DNA of 64,000 nucleotides. Origin: Limnohabitans sp. (GTDB lineage Bacteria > Pseudomonadota > Gammaproteobacteria > Burkholderiales > Burkholderiaceae_C). The notes beneath the pieces were generated by a model, which was not told the DNA's origin, made no database searches, and was given only the letters and a program-made list of their open reading frames with translations. A program made the translations under genes and the position numbers. The DNA lies in the NCBI RefSeq assembly GCF_030158565.1, contig NZ_JAOASQ010000023.1:124001-188000 (forward strand), written 5' to 3'. This document shows, piece by piece, positions 28,383 to 37,469 of the stretch (positions within the stretch are counted from its first letter, which is position 1; every line of letters starts with the position of its first letter).

Positions 28383-29186
28383 TCATTCGCCAGTGAACAG
28401 CGGTGCGCGCTTTTGCAAAAAGGCGTTCACGCCTTCCATGTAGTCGTGCGTTTTGCCCAGAGCCGATTGCGTGTCACGCTCGACATTCAGGTGCGCGTCC
28501 AGCGAGCGTGTGCCCGCGTCGCGCAACAGGTGGCGGGTGGCGACCAGCGCCTTGGTCGGCATCACGGCCAGTTTGTCGGCCAGCGCCAGCGCAGCGGCCA
28601 CGCAGTCCTCGGCCACATCCCAGATCAGGCCCCACTCCTTGGCCTTGTCGGCGCTCAGCTTGTCACCCGTCATGGCCAGCGCCATGGCGCGGGGCAGGCC
28701 CAAGCGCTCCACCAGCAGCCAACTGCCACCCGCGTCCGGAATCAGGCCGATCTTGCTGAAGGCCTGCACAAAACTGGCCGTGGGCGCGGCGATCGCGATG
28801 TCGCAGGCCATGGCCACCGAGGCGCCTGCGCCAGCCGCCACGCCGTTGACGGCGCAGATCACGGGCATGCGCAGCGATTGCAGGCGGCGCGTGGTCGGGT
28901 TGAAAGCATCGTGGATGACCGGACCGGGGTCGGCGCGCTCCAGCAAGCCGGGGCCGGGGGTGAAATCGAGTTCGGACAAATCCAGACCGGCACAAAAGCC
29001 GCGGCCCGCACCGGTCAACACCAAGGCGCGCACAGCCGGATTGGCTTCGGCCTGGTCCAGCGCGGTCCACAGGCTCTGGTGCATTTCGCGGGTGAAACTG
29101 TTGAGGGCTTGCGGGCGATTGAGGGTGACCAGCGCCACGGCGCCTCGCACTTCGTACAACACCGACGGGATCACGGATTCGGTCAT
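28383..29186 (-). CDS. paaG: 2-(1,2-epoxy-1,2-dihydrophenyl)acetyl-CoA isomerase (crotonase family)
   Basis: VALVTLNRPQALNSFTREMHQSLW; GAGRGFCAGLDLSELDFTPGPGLLERADPGPVIHDAFNPTTRRLQSLRMPVICAVNGVAAGAGAS; adjacent to paaI/paaK. Confidence 0.9.
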   Translation of the reverse strand: MTESVIPSVLYEVRGAVALVTLNRPQALNSFTREMHQSLWTALDQAEANPAVRALVLTGAGRGFCAGLDLSELDFTPGPGLLERADPGPVIHDAFNPTTRRLQSLRMPVICAVNGVAAGAGASVAMACDIAIAAPTASFVQAFSKIGLIPDAGGSWLLVERLGLPRAMALAMTGDKLSADKAKEWGLIWDVAEDCVAAALALADKLAVMPTKALVATRHLLRDAGTRSLDAHLNVERDTQSALGKTHDYMEGVNAFLQKRAPLFTGE

Positions 29187-29214
29187 GGAATTTCTCCTTA
29201 GCCTGCGAATTTAC

Positions 29215-29242
29215 CATTAACCGACCGATCGGTTGGTTAATG
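29215..29242. promoter_or_regulatory. 28-bp near-perfect palindrome CATTAACCGACCGATCGGTTGGTTAATG, TetR-type (PaaR-like) operator candidate
   Basis: Arms match 13/14; upstream of paaG and of the divergent enoyl-CoA hydratase. Confidence 0.75.
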
Positions 29243-29357
29243 TTTTCCCCTAGTGAACCCAGCGCCTTCGACCTTCGCTGCGCCCGGATTGACAGACTGG
29301 CGGCAGCTGCCTTGGTTATAGTGGCCCTTGCAATTCACATCCCTTTTGGAGAAGTCC

Positions 29358-30137
29358 TTGAGCTACGAAACCATCGAAGTCCGCACCGAAGGCGGCAAAG
29401 TCGGCATCATCACCCTCAACCGCCCCAAGGCCCTGAACGCGCTGAACAGCCAGCTCATGGATGAGCTGGGCGCCGCCCTGAAGGCCTTTGACGCCGACGA
29501 AGCGATTGGCTGCATGGTCATCACCGGCAGCGAAAAAGCCTTTGCCGCCGGCGCCGACATCTCGGCCATGGCCAAGTACAACTTCCACGAGGTCTACAAA
29601 AACGACTTCATCACCCGCAACTGGGAAACCATCCGCACGGTTCGCAAACCCGTGATCGCCGCGGTGGCCGGTTTTGCCCTGGGTGGCGGCTGCGAGCTGG
29701 CCATGATGTGCGACTTCATCATCGCCGCCGACAACGCCAAGTTCGGCCAACCTGAAATCAAGATCGGCATCATCCCCGGCGCGGGCGGCACGCAGCGCCT
29801 GCCCCGTGCCATGGGCAAATCCAAAGCGATGGACCTGGTGCTCACAGGCCGCATGATGGACGCCGCCGAGGCCGAGCGCGGTGGCCTGGTCAGCCGCGTG
29901 GTGCCGCTGGACAAGCTGATGGACGAAGCCCTGGGCGCCGCCCTGATGATCTGCGGCTACGGCCAGCTGGCCACCATGGCCGCCAAGGAAAGTGTGAACC
30001 GCGCCTTTGAAAGCGGCCTGAGCGACGGCGTGATGTTCGAGCGCCGCCTGTTCCACGGCCTGTTTGCCACCGCCGACCAAAAAGAAGGCATGGACGCCTT
30101 CCTGAACAAGCGTGCACCGAACTTTGTGAACGGCTAA
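29358..30137 (+). CDS. Enoyl-CoA hydratase (crotonase family); probable TTG start
   Basis: [37 protein letters not shown]...[11 protein letters not shown]...[57 protein letters not shown] precedes TTG at 29358. Confidence 0.92.
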   Translation: MSYETIEVRTEGGKVGIITLNRPKALNALNSQLMDELGAALKAFDADEAIGCMVITGSEKAFAAGADISAMAKYNFHEVYKNDFITRNWETIRTVRKPVIAAVAGFALGGGCELAMMCDFIIAADNAKFGQPEIKIGIIPGAGGTQRLPRAMGKSKAMDLVLTGRMMDAAEAERGGLVSRVVPLDKLMDEALGAALMICGYGQLATMAAKESVNRAFESGLSDGVMFERRLFHGLFATADQKEGMDAFLNKRAPNFVNG

Positions 30138-30144
30138 AGCTGGA

Positions 30145-30166
30145 GGGGCCCTGAACACAGGGCCCC
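30145..30166. terminator. GC-rich hairpin GGGGCCCTGAACACAGGGCCCC after enoyl-CoA hydratase
   Basis: Perfect inverted repeat arms. Confidence 0.5.
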
Positions 30167-30171
30167 AAAGC

Positions 30172-30203
30172 AAAAAACCCCAACTCGTTGGAGTTGGGGT
30201 TTT
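30172..30203. terminator. Bidirectional intrinsic terminator between enoyl-CoA hydratase and tRNA-Met
   Basis: AAAAAACCCCAACTCGTTGGAGTTGGGGTTTT hairpin with A/T tracts. Confidence 0.85.
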
Positions 30204-30208
30204 GTACT

Positions 30209-30285
30209 TGGTGGTGGTACCGGGATTTGAACCTGGGACATCAGCATTATGAATGCTGCGCTCTAACCAGCTGAGCTATACCACC
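30209..30285 (-). tRNA. tRNA-Met (CAT anticodon), CCA encoded
   Basis: Minus strand GGTGGTATAGCTCAGCTGGTTAGAGCGCAGCATTCATAATGCTGATGTCCCAGGTTCAAATCCCGGTACCACCACCA folds as a 77-nt cloverleaf; tRNA-Ile2 (lysidine CAT) not formally excluded. Confidence 0.92.
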
Positions 30286-30397
30286 GAAAACCAGATGCTT
30301 CAAAACAAGCTGTTTTTCAGCGAACGACTTGCGCCGTCAAGCCAAAAATTATACACAAGATTTGGCTGTTTCTTGAATTTCACCAACAATCAGGCCC

Positions 30398-31216
30398 ATG
30401 AACCAAGCCCACACCCTGTCTGCCCACACCGCCGAACAAGCCGCCCAGGTGATCTGGTCGCACTGGCAATCTGGCCAGGTCCTGAGCGCCCTGCCCGAGG
30501 CCTGCCGCCCCCAGACCGCCGAGCAAGGCTATGCCGTTCAGGCGCAATTGCCCGGCGTGGCTGGCCGCTCGGTGGTGGGCTGGAAGATCGCGGCCACCAG
30601 CACCAATGGCCAGGCCCACATCAATGTGGGCGGCCCTTTGGCTGGCCGCTTGCTGTCGGGCCAGGTGTTTGAGAGCGGCGCCAGCGTGCCCTCGGCGGGC
30701 AACCGCATGCGGGTGGCCGAGCCGGAGTTTGCCTTTGCCATGGGGCAAGACCTGCCGCCGCAAAGCGCGCCTTACACCCAGGACCAAGTCATGGCGGCCG
30801 TGGCCACGCTGCACCCGGCCATCGAAGTGCCCGACTCGCGCATGGAACCCTTCACCGCCGCAGGCCAAGCGCAGCTGCTGGCCGACAACGCCTGTGCCCG
30901 GCACTTTGTGCTGGGCCCGGCTGCGCCCGATCTGTGGCGCACATTCGATTTGAGCACCTACCCCGTGCACGCCCATGTGGCGCACGGTGCCCAGACGCGC
31001 TACACCCGCGAAGGCACAGGCGGCAATGTGCTGGGCGACCCGCGCATCGCGCTGACCTGGCTGGCCAACCAGTTGTCGAGCCTGGGCATCACTTTGCAAA
31101 AGGGCCAGGTGGTGACCACTGGCACCTGCATGGTGCCGCTGGAGATCGAGCCTGGTGACACCGCCACCGCCGATTACGGTGCGCTGGGACGGGTCAGCAT
31201 GACTTTTTCAAATTGA
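30398..31216 (+). CDS. 2-keto-4-pentenoate hydratase family protein (FAH superfamily)
   Basis: VVGWKIAATSTNGQAHINVGGPLAGRLLSGQV...RVAEPEFAFAMGQDLPP...LHPAIEVPDSR. Confidence 0.88.
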   Translation: MNQAHTLSAHTAEQAAQVIWSHWQSGQVLSALPEACRPQTAEQGYAVQAQLPGVAGRSVVGWKIAATSTNGQAHINVGGPLAGRLLSGQVFESGASVPSAGNRMRVAEPEFAFAMGQDLPPQSAPYTQDQVMAAVATLHPAIEVPDSRMEPFTAAGQAQLLADNACARHFVLGPAAPDLWRTFDLSTYPVHAHVAHGAQTRYTREGTGGNVLGDPRIALTWLANQLSSLGITLQKGQVVTTGTCMVPLEIEPGDTATADYGALGRVSMTFSN

Positions 31217-31244
31217 GATAGGCGCCAAGCGGCGAGCGATGCGC

Positions 31245-32435
31245 TCATGCGGCTTGGCGCGGCGCTCGCTGGCTCCAAAACAAGACCGTGCCGCTGACGC
31301 AGGCCATGACCATCAGGCCCACAAAGCCGGCGCGGTAAGTGCCAAACAAGCCCGACAAAGCACCAAACATGGGCGGCCCGACGACCACGCCCAAAAACGT
31401 GAAGGCCAAGGTCCCGCCGGTGGCCATGCTGGCCATGCCGGGCGGCGCACGGCGCGCCACTTCGGCCAGGTAAACCCCGTTCCAGCCAATGGCCGAAGCG
31501 CCAAAGGCCACCAGGATCGCCGCCACCACGCTCTGTGGCGTCTGGGCCGTCAAGAAGGCCGAGGCCAAGGCCCCCAGCGCCATCATGCTGGCCAAGAGCA
31601 GCAACATGCGCCGGGCACCCAGCCAGCGATCGGCCACATAACCCCAAGCGATGCGCCCGCCAATGCCCCCCATTTGGGTCACCGACAAAGCCAGGCCCGC
31701 CGCCACCAGACCATAAGACAGGTCGTCGTGCAAAAACGTCACCAGGTAGGTGGTCAACGACAGCTGCACCATGGAAAACATGAAGGAGCAAGACGCCATG
31801 GTGAGCAAGGCCCGGTGCGCCATCACCAAGCGGATGGGCTGGATCAGGCTGCTCCAGCGCACCGTGGCCTCGGGGCGGCGGTCACTGTCCAGCTCGGCCC
31901 GCAAAGCTTGCGCCAGCCAGGCGCACAACACGCACACCAGCGCCACAGCGGCCAGGCTCGCTTGCCAGTTCATGACCCACAGCAAAGGCGGCACGATGGC
32001 TCCCGCCAGCATGCTGCCCAAAGGCACACCGGTCTGCTTGAGCGAGAACACCAGGGACATCTGGTCTTTGGGCGTGGTGCGGGCCAACAAGTGCGAACTG
32101 GCCGGGGTGATCGGGCCATACCCCAGGCCAATCAACACGGCGCCCAGCGCCATGGCGGGAAACCAGGGCACCGCACACAAGAGCAAACCCAGTGCACACA
32201 ACAACAAGCCCCATTGGCTCACACGGATGGCCCCCAGCCTGGCGACCGTGGCGCCCCCCAGCAAAGTGGCCACCATCGCCCCCGCATAGGTCACCGAAAC
32301 ATAGAGCCCCACCAGCGCAGGCGACACCTGCAGGGCCTGCGCCACGACCGGGGCCATCACCGGCAATGTGAGCAAGGCCATGGCCACCATGGCCTGGATC
32401 ACCAAGGTCAGCAACAAAGGCCACCAGTTTTTCAA
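31245..32435 (-). CDS. MFS transporter
   Basis: ~12 hydrophobic segments; ALTLPVMAPVVAQALQVSPALVGLYVSVTYAGAMVATLLGGATVARLGAIRVSQWG. Confidence 0.92.
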   Translation of the reverse strand: MKNWWPLLLTLVIQAMVAMALLTLPVMAPVVAQALQVSPALVGLYVSVTYAGAMVATLLGGATVARLGAIRVSQWGLLLCALGLLLCAVPWFPAMALGAVLIGLGYGPITPASSHLLARTTPKDQMSLVFSLKQTGVPLGSMLAGAIVPPLLWVMNWQASLAAVALVCVLCAWLAQALRAELDSDRRPEATVRWSSLIQPIRLVMAHRALLTMASCSFMFSMVQLSLTTYLVTFLHDDLSYGLVAAGLALSVTQMGGIGGRIAWGYVADRWLGARRMLLLLASMMALGALASAFLTAQTPQSVVAAILVAFGASAIGWNGVYLAEVARRAPPGMASMATGGTLAFTFLGVVVGPPMFGALSGLFGTYRAGFVGLMVMACVSGTVLFWSQRAPRQAA

Positions 32436-32492
32436 GACCCCGACTCCAACACCCCTGAGGCGCTCACCCCATGACCTGTGCGCGTGCTCAAC

Positions 32493-33470
32493 TCAGTTGG
32501 CCTTCACACCGGCTTTGACCAGCAGGCCGCCCAAGGTGTCGATCTCATTTTTCAAATGCGCACGCAAAGCCTCGGGGCGCGCCAAATCGGCACTCACCGC
32601 CGAGATGCCCATGGCCTCCAGGCGCTGGCGCACATCCGGGTCGGTGACCGATTTTTGCAAGGCCGAAGTCAACTTCTCCAGCACGGGCTTGGGCGTGCCT
32701 TTGGGCGCGTACAAGCCAAAAGAGATGTTGATCTCAAAGCCTTCCACACCCGCTTCCGAAATTGCGGGCACATCGGGCAATTGCGGCAAACGGGTTTTGC
32801 CTGCGGACGCCATGGCCTTGATCTTGCCCGTCTTCACTGGCGGCACGGTGCCCGAGGTCTGGTCGCACAGCACATCGACCTGGCCGCCCATGAGGTCCGT
32901 CAAAGCCGGGCCCGTGCCTTTGTAAGGGATCTCATTGAGCTTCACATTCAGGGCGTTCATCATCATCAAGCCGCACAGGTGCGAAGCCGAGCCCACACCC
33001 GCATGGGCCAGGCTGACCTTGGGGCCATTGGCTTTGAGGTGATCGACAAACTCCTGCAGGTTCTTGGCCGGAAAATCGTTGCGCGTGGCGATCAGCATCG
33101 GGCCACTGGTGGCGCGGCCAATCGGCTCGAAATCGTCCACCGGGTGGTAAGGCAAGCTCTTGTACATGGCCGTGTTGGTCGCATGGCTCACATGGATCAT
33201 CAGCAAGGTGTAGCCATCGGGTTTGGCGCGGGCCACCTTGGCGGTGCCGATCGAGCCCGAAGCACCTGCGGTGTTGTCCACCACGATCTGCTGACCCAAA
33301 TGCTTTTGCATGGCCCCGGCAAACACGCGGGTGATGGTGTCGCCCGGGCCGCCTGCGGCATAGGGCATGACCATGGTGAGTGCGCGGTTAGGGAAATCTT
33401 GGGCAAACGACTGGACAGCACTCACAGCCAGCAACAAAGCCCCGGCTGTGCGGATGAAGCGATGGGTCAT
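32493..33470 (-). CDS. Bug/TctC family substrate-binding protein
   Basis: MTHRFIRTAGALLLAVSAVQSFAQDFPNRALTMVMPYAAGGPGDTITRVFAGAMQKHLGQQIVVDNTAGASGSIG. Confidence 0.93.
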   Translation of the reverse strand: MTHRFIRTAGALLLAVSAVQSFAQDFPNRALTMVMPYAAGGPGDTITRVFAGAMQKHLGQQIVVDNTAGASGSIGTAKVARAKPDGYTLLMIHVSHATNTAMYKSLPYHPVDDFEPIGRATSGPMLIATRNDFPAKNLQEFVDHLKANGPKVSLAHAGVGSASHLCGLMMMNALNVKLNEIPYKGTGPALTDLMGGQVDVLCDQTSGTVPPVKTGKIKAMASAGKTRLPQLPDVPAISEAGVEGFEINISFGLYAPKGTPKPVLEKLTSALQKSVTDPDVRQRLEAMGISAVSADLARPEALRAHLKNEIDTLGGLLVKAGVKAN

Positions 33471-33511
33471 GAAAGTCTCCTTGTATATTTTCAAATGCGC
33501 AGTGTGGCCGA

Positions 33512-34102
33512 TCAAGCCAGCAAACGCTGGCGAATGTCCAGTGGGCTCAGCACCTGCAGGGGTTCTGCACCCCCACCCGGAATGCCCACTTGCGTGGCAT
33601 TCAGCAGCATGGACACCATCACATAAGTGCCTGACAACACGGTCAAGTCCACCACCGCCTGCTCGCCCATTTGGCTCACGGCCTCTTGCCACAGGGCATC
33701 GGGCACGCGATGGTTCAAGGACAGCTGAACGCAGTAGTCATACACCAACCGCTCATCGGCTTGCATGTTGGCGGGGCGCTGGCATTGCTGCAGGTCACGC
33801 ATCACCGCATCCGACAAGCCCGCTTTTCGGGCAATGGGCTCGTGCGCCCACCATTCGTATTGCGCATTCGCGATGCGCGCCTGGATCAGGATGGCGAACT
33901 CGTTGAGGCGTTTGTTGACCGATGTCCTGAAACGCAGGTAATCCAGAAAATCAAAGGCCCGCCGCGCCATGTCTGGGCTGCGCAGCAAAGCGTTGTAGGG
34001 GCCGCCCAGTGCGGCACTGGAGACCTTGAGGATGTCGTCCGCCAAAGGACGCACCGCCTCAGGCAAAGACGCGTAGCTGATCTGTTCGAATCGTTCGGTC
34101 AT
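33512..34102 (-). CDS. Carboxymuconolactone decarboxylase family protein
   Basis: LNEFAILIQARIANAQYEWWAHEPIARKAGLSDAVMRDLQ...VDLTVLSGTYVMVSMLLNATQV. Confidence 0.87.
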   Translation of the reverse strand: MTERFEQISYASLPEAVRPLADDILKVSSAALGGPYNALLRSPDMARRAFDFLDYLRFRTSVNKRLNEFAILIQARIANAQYEWWAHEPIARKAGLSDAVMRDLQQCQRPANMQADERLVYDYCVQLSLNHRVPDALWQEAVSQMGEQAVVDLTVLSGTYVMVSMLLNATQVGIPGGGAEPLQVLSPLDIRQRLLA

Positions 34103-34375
34103 GGTGTCCCCAAAACTTGAGCTGCACAAGGCGTGCGAGGCCTGCACGCGAGAGGGGCAAAGGTAACAACAAGGCACTGCCCCCACAGTCGCCCATATGA
34201 CTGGCATGGGGCACGGCGCGCCCCGACTTGGCGACAGCGCCGTCAAAGCTGTGCATCTGAAGGGCCACCTGCACCAGCAACGCGCACCCAGAGCCGTTTC
34301 CGGCGCCTCTTGGCTGGCACACGGTTTGCAGTGTCCACAGCGGGGTCAACTGGCCCCGCTCATAAGGAGTACTGC

Positions 34376-34798
34376 ATGTTGGACAAAACCGGAACCCTGT
34401 TCTCACACGTCAAACCCGCCGACAAAGACTATGTCAGCGGCGGTCTGCGTGATTTCTTTTTGTACCGCGATTTAGGGATAGCCGAGGCCACCCACGGTCA
34501 AGTGATCGCGCACCTGGTCAAGGCGAATATGGCGCCCGAAAAAGGCACCGGCTGGCACCGCCACGAGGCGGACTTCCAGATCGTCATCATGGTCAAGGGC
34601 TGGGCCAAGTTCATGTACGAAGACAAAGTCACCCTGGTCGAGGCCGGTGACTGCGTACACCAGCGCCCGGGCATTCGCCACTACCTGTTCGACTACTCGC
34701 CCGACATGGAGTACCTGGAGATCGTCTCGCCTGCGGACTTCAAAACCATCGAGGTCGATCCCGTGTGCGAGATCCCGGCACCCACGCCCTGGAACTGA
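34376..34798 (+). CDS. Cupin domain-containing protein
   Basis: TGWHRHEADFQIVIMVKGWAKFMYEDKVTLVEAGDCVHQRPGIRH; AAGGAG ribosome-binding site upstream. Confidence 0.88.
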   Translation: MLDKTGTLFSHVKPADKDYVSGGLRDFFLYRDLGIAEATHGQVIAHLVKANMAPEKGTGWHRHEADFQIVIMVKGWAKFMYEDKVTLVEAGDCVHQRPGIRHYLFDYSPDMEYLEIVSPADFKTIEVDPVCEIPAPTPWN

Positions 34799-34802
34799 TG
34801 CG

Positions 34803-34829
34803 TTCAGGCCCGCTGCATGCGGGCCTGAA
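34803..34829. terminator. Strong hairpin TTCAGGCCCGCTGCATGCGGGCCTGAA between convergent genes
   Basis: Perfect stem; short tail so rho-independent activity is uncertain. Confidence 0.6.
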
Positions 34830-34846
34830 GGGTGCTCAAAGCATTC

Positions 34847-35503
34847 TCAAAACTCGGCGTCGAGCTCGTCGATTTCATCGGGTTCGCTCTGCGCGGCAGC
34901 CACCCACTCCTGCATGGCAGGCAAGGCCATGATGGTTTGGCAGTAGGCTTGGCAAGCCTCATCGAGCAACACATCGTAGGTCAAAAAGCGCGTGACCACC
35001 GGCGCAAACATGGCATCGGCCAGACAAGGCTTCTTGCCATACAGGTAAGGGCCACCGTGGGCCTGCAAGCACTCCTGCCAGATGCTCACGATGCGGTCGA
35101 TGTCGCTTTGCGCACGCGACCACAGCTTGAAGCCCGGGAAGTGCGCCTTGATGTTCATGGGCAAGGACGCGCGCAGCGCGGTGAAGCCCGAATGCATCTC
35201 GCCGCAAATGGCGCGGCAATGCGTGCGGGCTTCCAACTCCGCGGGCAACAAACCGGCTCGCGGCTTGATCTCGTGCAAGTACTCGCCAATGGCCAGCGTG
35301 TCCCAAACATGAATGCCGTTGTGCGCCAAAGCGGGCACGCGCATCGAGGCCGACAAAAGCAAGATCTCGGCTTTCATGCCCGGGTCATCGGGCGAGATGA
35401 TGTGCTCCTCGAAGTCGAGCTTGACCAGCTTGGCCATGAGCCAGCCGCGCAAGGCCCAGGCACCGTAGTTCTTGCTGCTGATGGTGAGGACAGTTTTCGT
35501 CAT
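34847..35503 (-). CDS. Glutathione S-transferase family protein
   Basis: LTISSKNYGAWALRGWLMAKLVKLDFEEHIISP...ASMRVPALAHNGIHVWDTLAIGEYLHEIKP. Confidence 0.92.
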   Translation of the reverse strand: MTKTVLTISSKNYGAWALRGWLMAKLVKLDFEEHIISPDDPGMKAEILLLSASMRVPALAHNGIHVWDTLAIGEYLHEIKPRAGLLPAELEARTHCRAICGEMHSGFTALRASLPMNIKAHFPGFKLWSRAQSDIDRIVSIWQECLQAHGGPYLYGKKPCLADAMFAPVVTRFLTYDVLLDEACQAYCQTIMALPAMQEWVAAAQSEPDEIDELDAEF

Positions 35504-35634
35504 GGGATTCTCCTGTGTCAGCCAATGACGCAAGGGCCGTGCCAAATCTGCAGCGCTTTTCAGCACCATGCCAGTGCACCACATCTGGCCCGCAACTTGC
35601 GTGAGGTCAAGCACCTCCTCCAACAAAGTCCGAC

Positions 35635-36855
35635 ATGCTGTACCAGGCCTACCAACTCCAGTCCGACTTCGCGTCACCGCTTCGCCTGATGGCCCAGCAC
35701 CTGAGCAGCGCGCTGTGGATGCAAGACACCGATCGCAGCGTGCTGCGCAAAATGTCCGCCGCCTGCGATGTGCTTTCGCGCATGCGACTGACACACACCC
35801 GACCGGCCTACGGCATCGACCGCATGCAGTCGGCAGGGCAAAGCTGGGGCATCCAGGAGGAGACCGTCCTGAGCCTGCCCTTTGGTTCCTTGCTGCACTT
35901 CAAGAAAGTGGGCGACGCCAACGCACCCGAGCAGCCCCCCGTCTTGCTGGCCGCCCCCCTGTCGGGCCACTTCGCCACCTTGCTGCGCGAGACGGTGCGC
36001 ACCTTGCTGCAAGACCACGACGTCTACATCACCGACTGGCACAACGCCCGCGATGTGGGCCTGTGGCACGGCGGCTTCGGGCTGGACGACTACATCAGCT
36101 ACCTGATGCAGTTTTCGCAAACCATCGGCCCGGGCGTGCACATGGTGGCGGTGTGCCAGCCCTGTGTGGCGGCATTGGCGGCCACAGCCTTGCTGGCCGA
36201 AGATGGAGACCCGGCGCAACCGCGCAGCCTGACCTTGATGGCCGGGCCGGTCGATTGCCGCGTCAACCCGACGGGCGTGAACGAGTTGGCCGTGAGCCAG
36301 CCGATTGAATGGTTCGAGAAAAACCTGATCAGCCATGTGCCGCTGCCGCACCCGGGCTTCATGCGGCGCGTGTACCCCGGCTTTGTGCAGCTGAGCGCCT
36401 TCATGAGCATGAACCTGGAACGCCACAAGGACGCGTTCAAAAACATTTACCGCCATCTGGATGAAGGGCGTGTCGAAGAAGCTCAAGCGATTCAGAAGTT
36501 CTACGACGAGTACCTGGCGGTGAACGATTTACCGGCCGAGTTCTACCTGGAGACGGTGCGCAAAGTGTTCCAGACCTACGACCTGCCGCGCGGTCAATTG
36601 ACCTGGAAAGACCGCACCGTGAACCCCGCCGCCATTCGGCGCACCGCCCTCATGACGGTAGAGGGCGAGCGCGACGACATCTGCTCGGTCGGCCAGACCG
36701 TGGCTGCACAAGACCTGTGCACCGGCATCAAGCCCTATTTGAAAACGCACCACATCCAGACGGGCGTGGGCCACTACGGCGTCTTCAGTGGCCGCAAGTG
36801 GAACGAGCAGATTTACCCCCGGGTGCGTGACGCGATCCACGCCAGCCTGGGCTGA
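35635..36855 (+). CDS. phaZ: Intracellular polyhydroxyalkanoate depolymerase
   Basis: MLYQAYQLQSDFASPLRLMAQ...VLLAAPLSGHFATLLRETVRTLLQDHDVYITDWHNARDV...GRKWNEQIYPRVRDAI. Confidence 0.92.
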   Translation: MLYQAYQLQSDFASPLRLMAQHLSSALWMQDTDRSVLRKMSAACDVLSRMRLTHTRPAYGIDRMQSAGQSWGIQEETVLSLPFGSLLHFKKVGDANAPEQPPVLLAAPLSGHFATLLRETVRTLLQDHDVYITDWHNARDVGLWHGGFGLDDYISYLMQFSQTIGPGVHMVAVCQPCVAALAATALLAEDGDPAQPRSLTLMAGPVDCRVNPTGVNELAVSQPIEWFEKNLISHVPLPHPGFMRRVYPGFVQLSAFMSMNLERHKDAFKNIYRHLDEGRVEEAQAIQKFYDEYLAVNDLPAEFYLETVRKVFQTYDLPRGQLTWKDRTVNPAAIRRTALMTVEGERDDICSVGQTVAAQDLCTGIKPYLKTHHIQTGVGHYGVFSGRKWNEQIYPRVRDAIHASLG

Positions 36856-36875
36856 ACGGGACCACGCCCCCGGCG

Positions 36876-37432
36876 TCAAACGATCTTGACGCTCAGGTTG
36901 GGAAAGCCATCGACGTGCATCTCGATCACGTCGCCGGGGAAAATTTCGAAGGCTTCAGACAGTTGCGCGATCTGCTCGGCCACCGACCAGATCATCTGGT
37001 TCAGGTTGGCGCTTTGCTTGGTCACGCCATTGACCTTGAGCCAGATGCTGCCTTGCTCAAAGTGGCCTGACTGCGCCACCTTGCGGATCGCGCCAATCGG
37101 AGCCGATTGGTCAAAGCTCTTGCCGATCTACCTGGGCTTTTTTCTGGTCGCCCATGCCGCGTTGCAAATCGCGCCGCGTCATGCCCAGCACCGCCACCAA
37201 CTCGGCCTCGCAGTGGTAGTTCTTGGTCAGCGGTGGATAGGGGTGATCGGCCACCGTGCCCGCCTTCACGTACTGGATGGCATCGGTGGGTTTTTGGAAA
37301 AAGTACGGTGGCTCGCGCGTGGGGTCCGAGCCCATCTCACGCGCATGGGCCGCATAGTTGCGCCCGATGCAATAGACGCGCCACACCGGTGGTGACGAGG
37401 GCGGTACTTTGGAAGGAATGACGACGGTCCAT
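36876..37432 (-). pseudogene. Decayed fumarylacetoacetate hydrolase (FAH) family gene
   Basis: Fragments in different frames: [15 protein letters not shown] / [32 protein letters not shown]...[21 protein letters not shown] / [34 protein letters not shown]...; frame break at the A-run near 37140, TAG in the alternate frame, apparent internal deletions. Confidence 0.85.
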
Positions 37433-37469
37433 GCTCGTCTCCTCGTATTTCAGACAGATCTGTTTGGAT

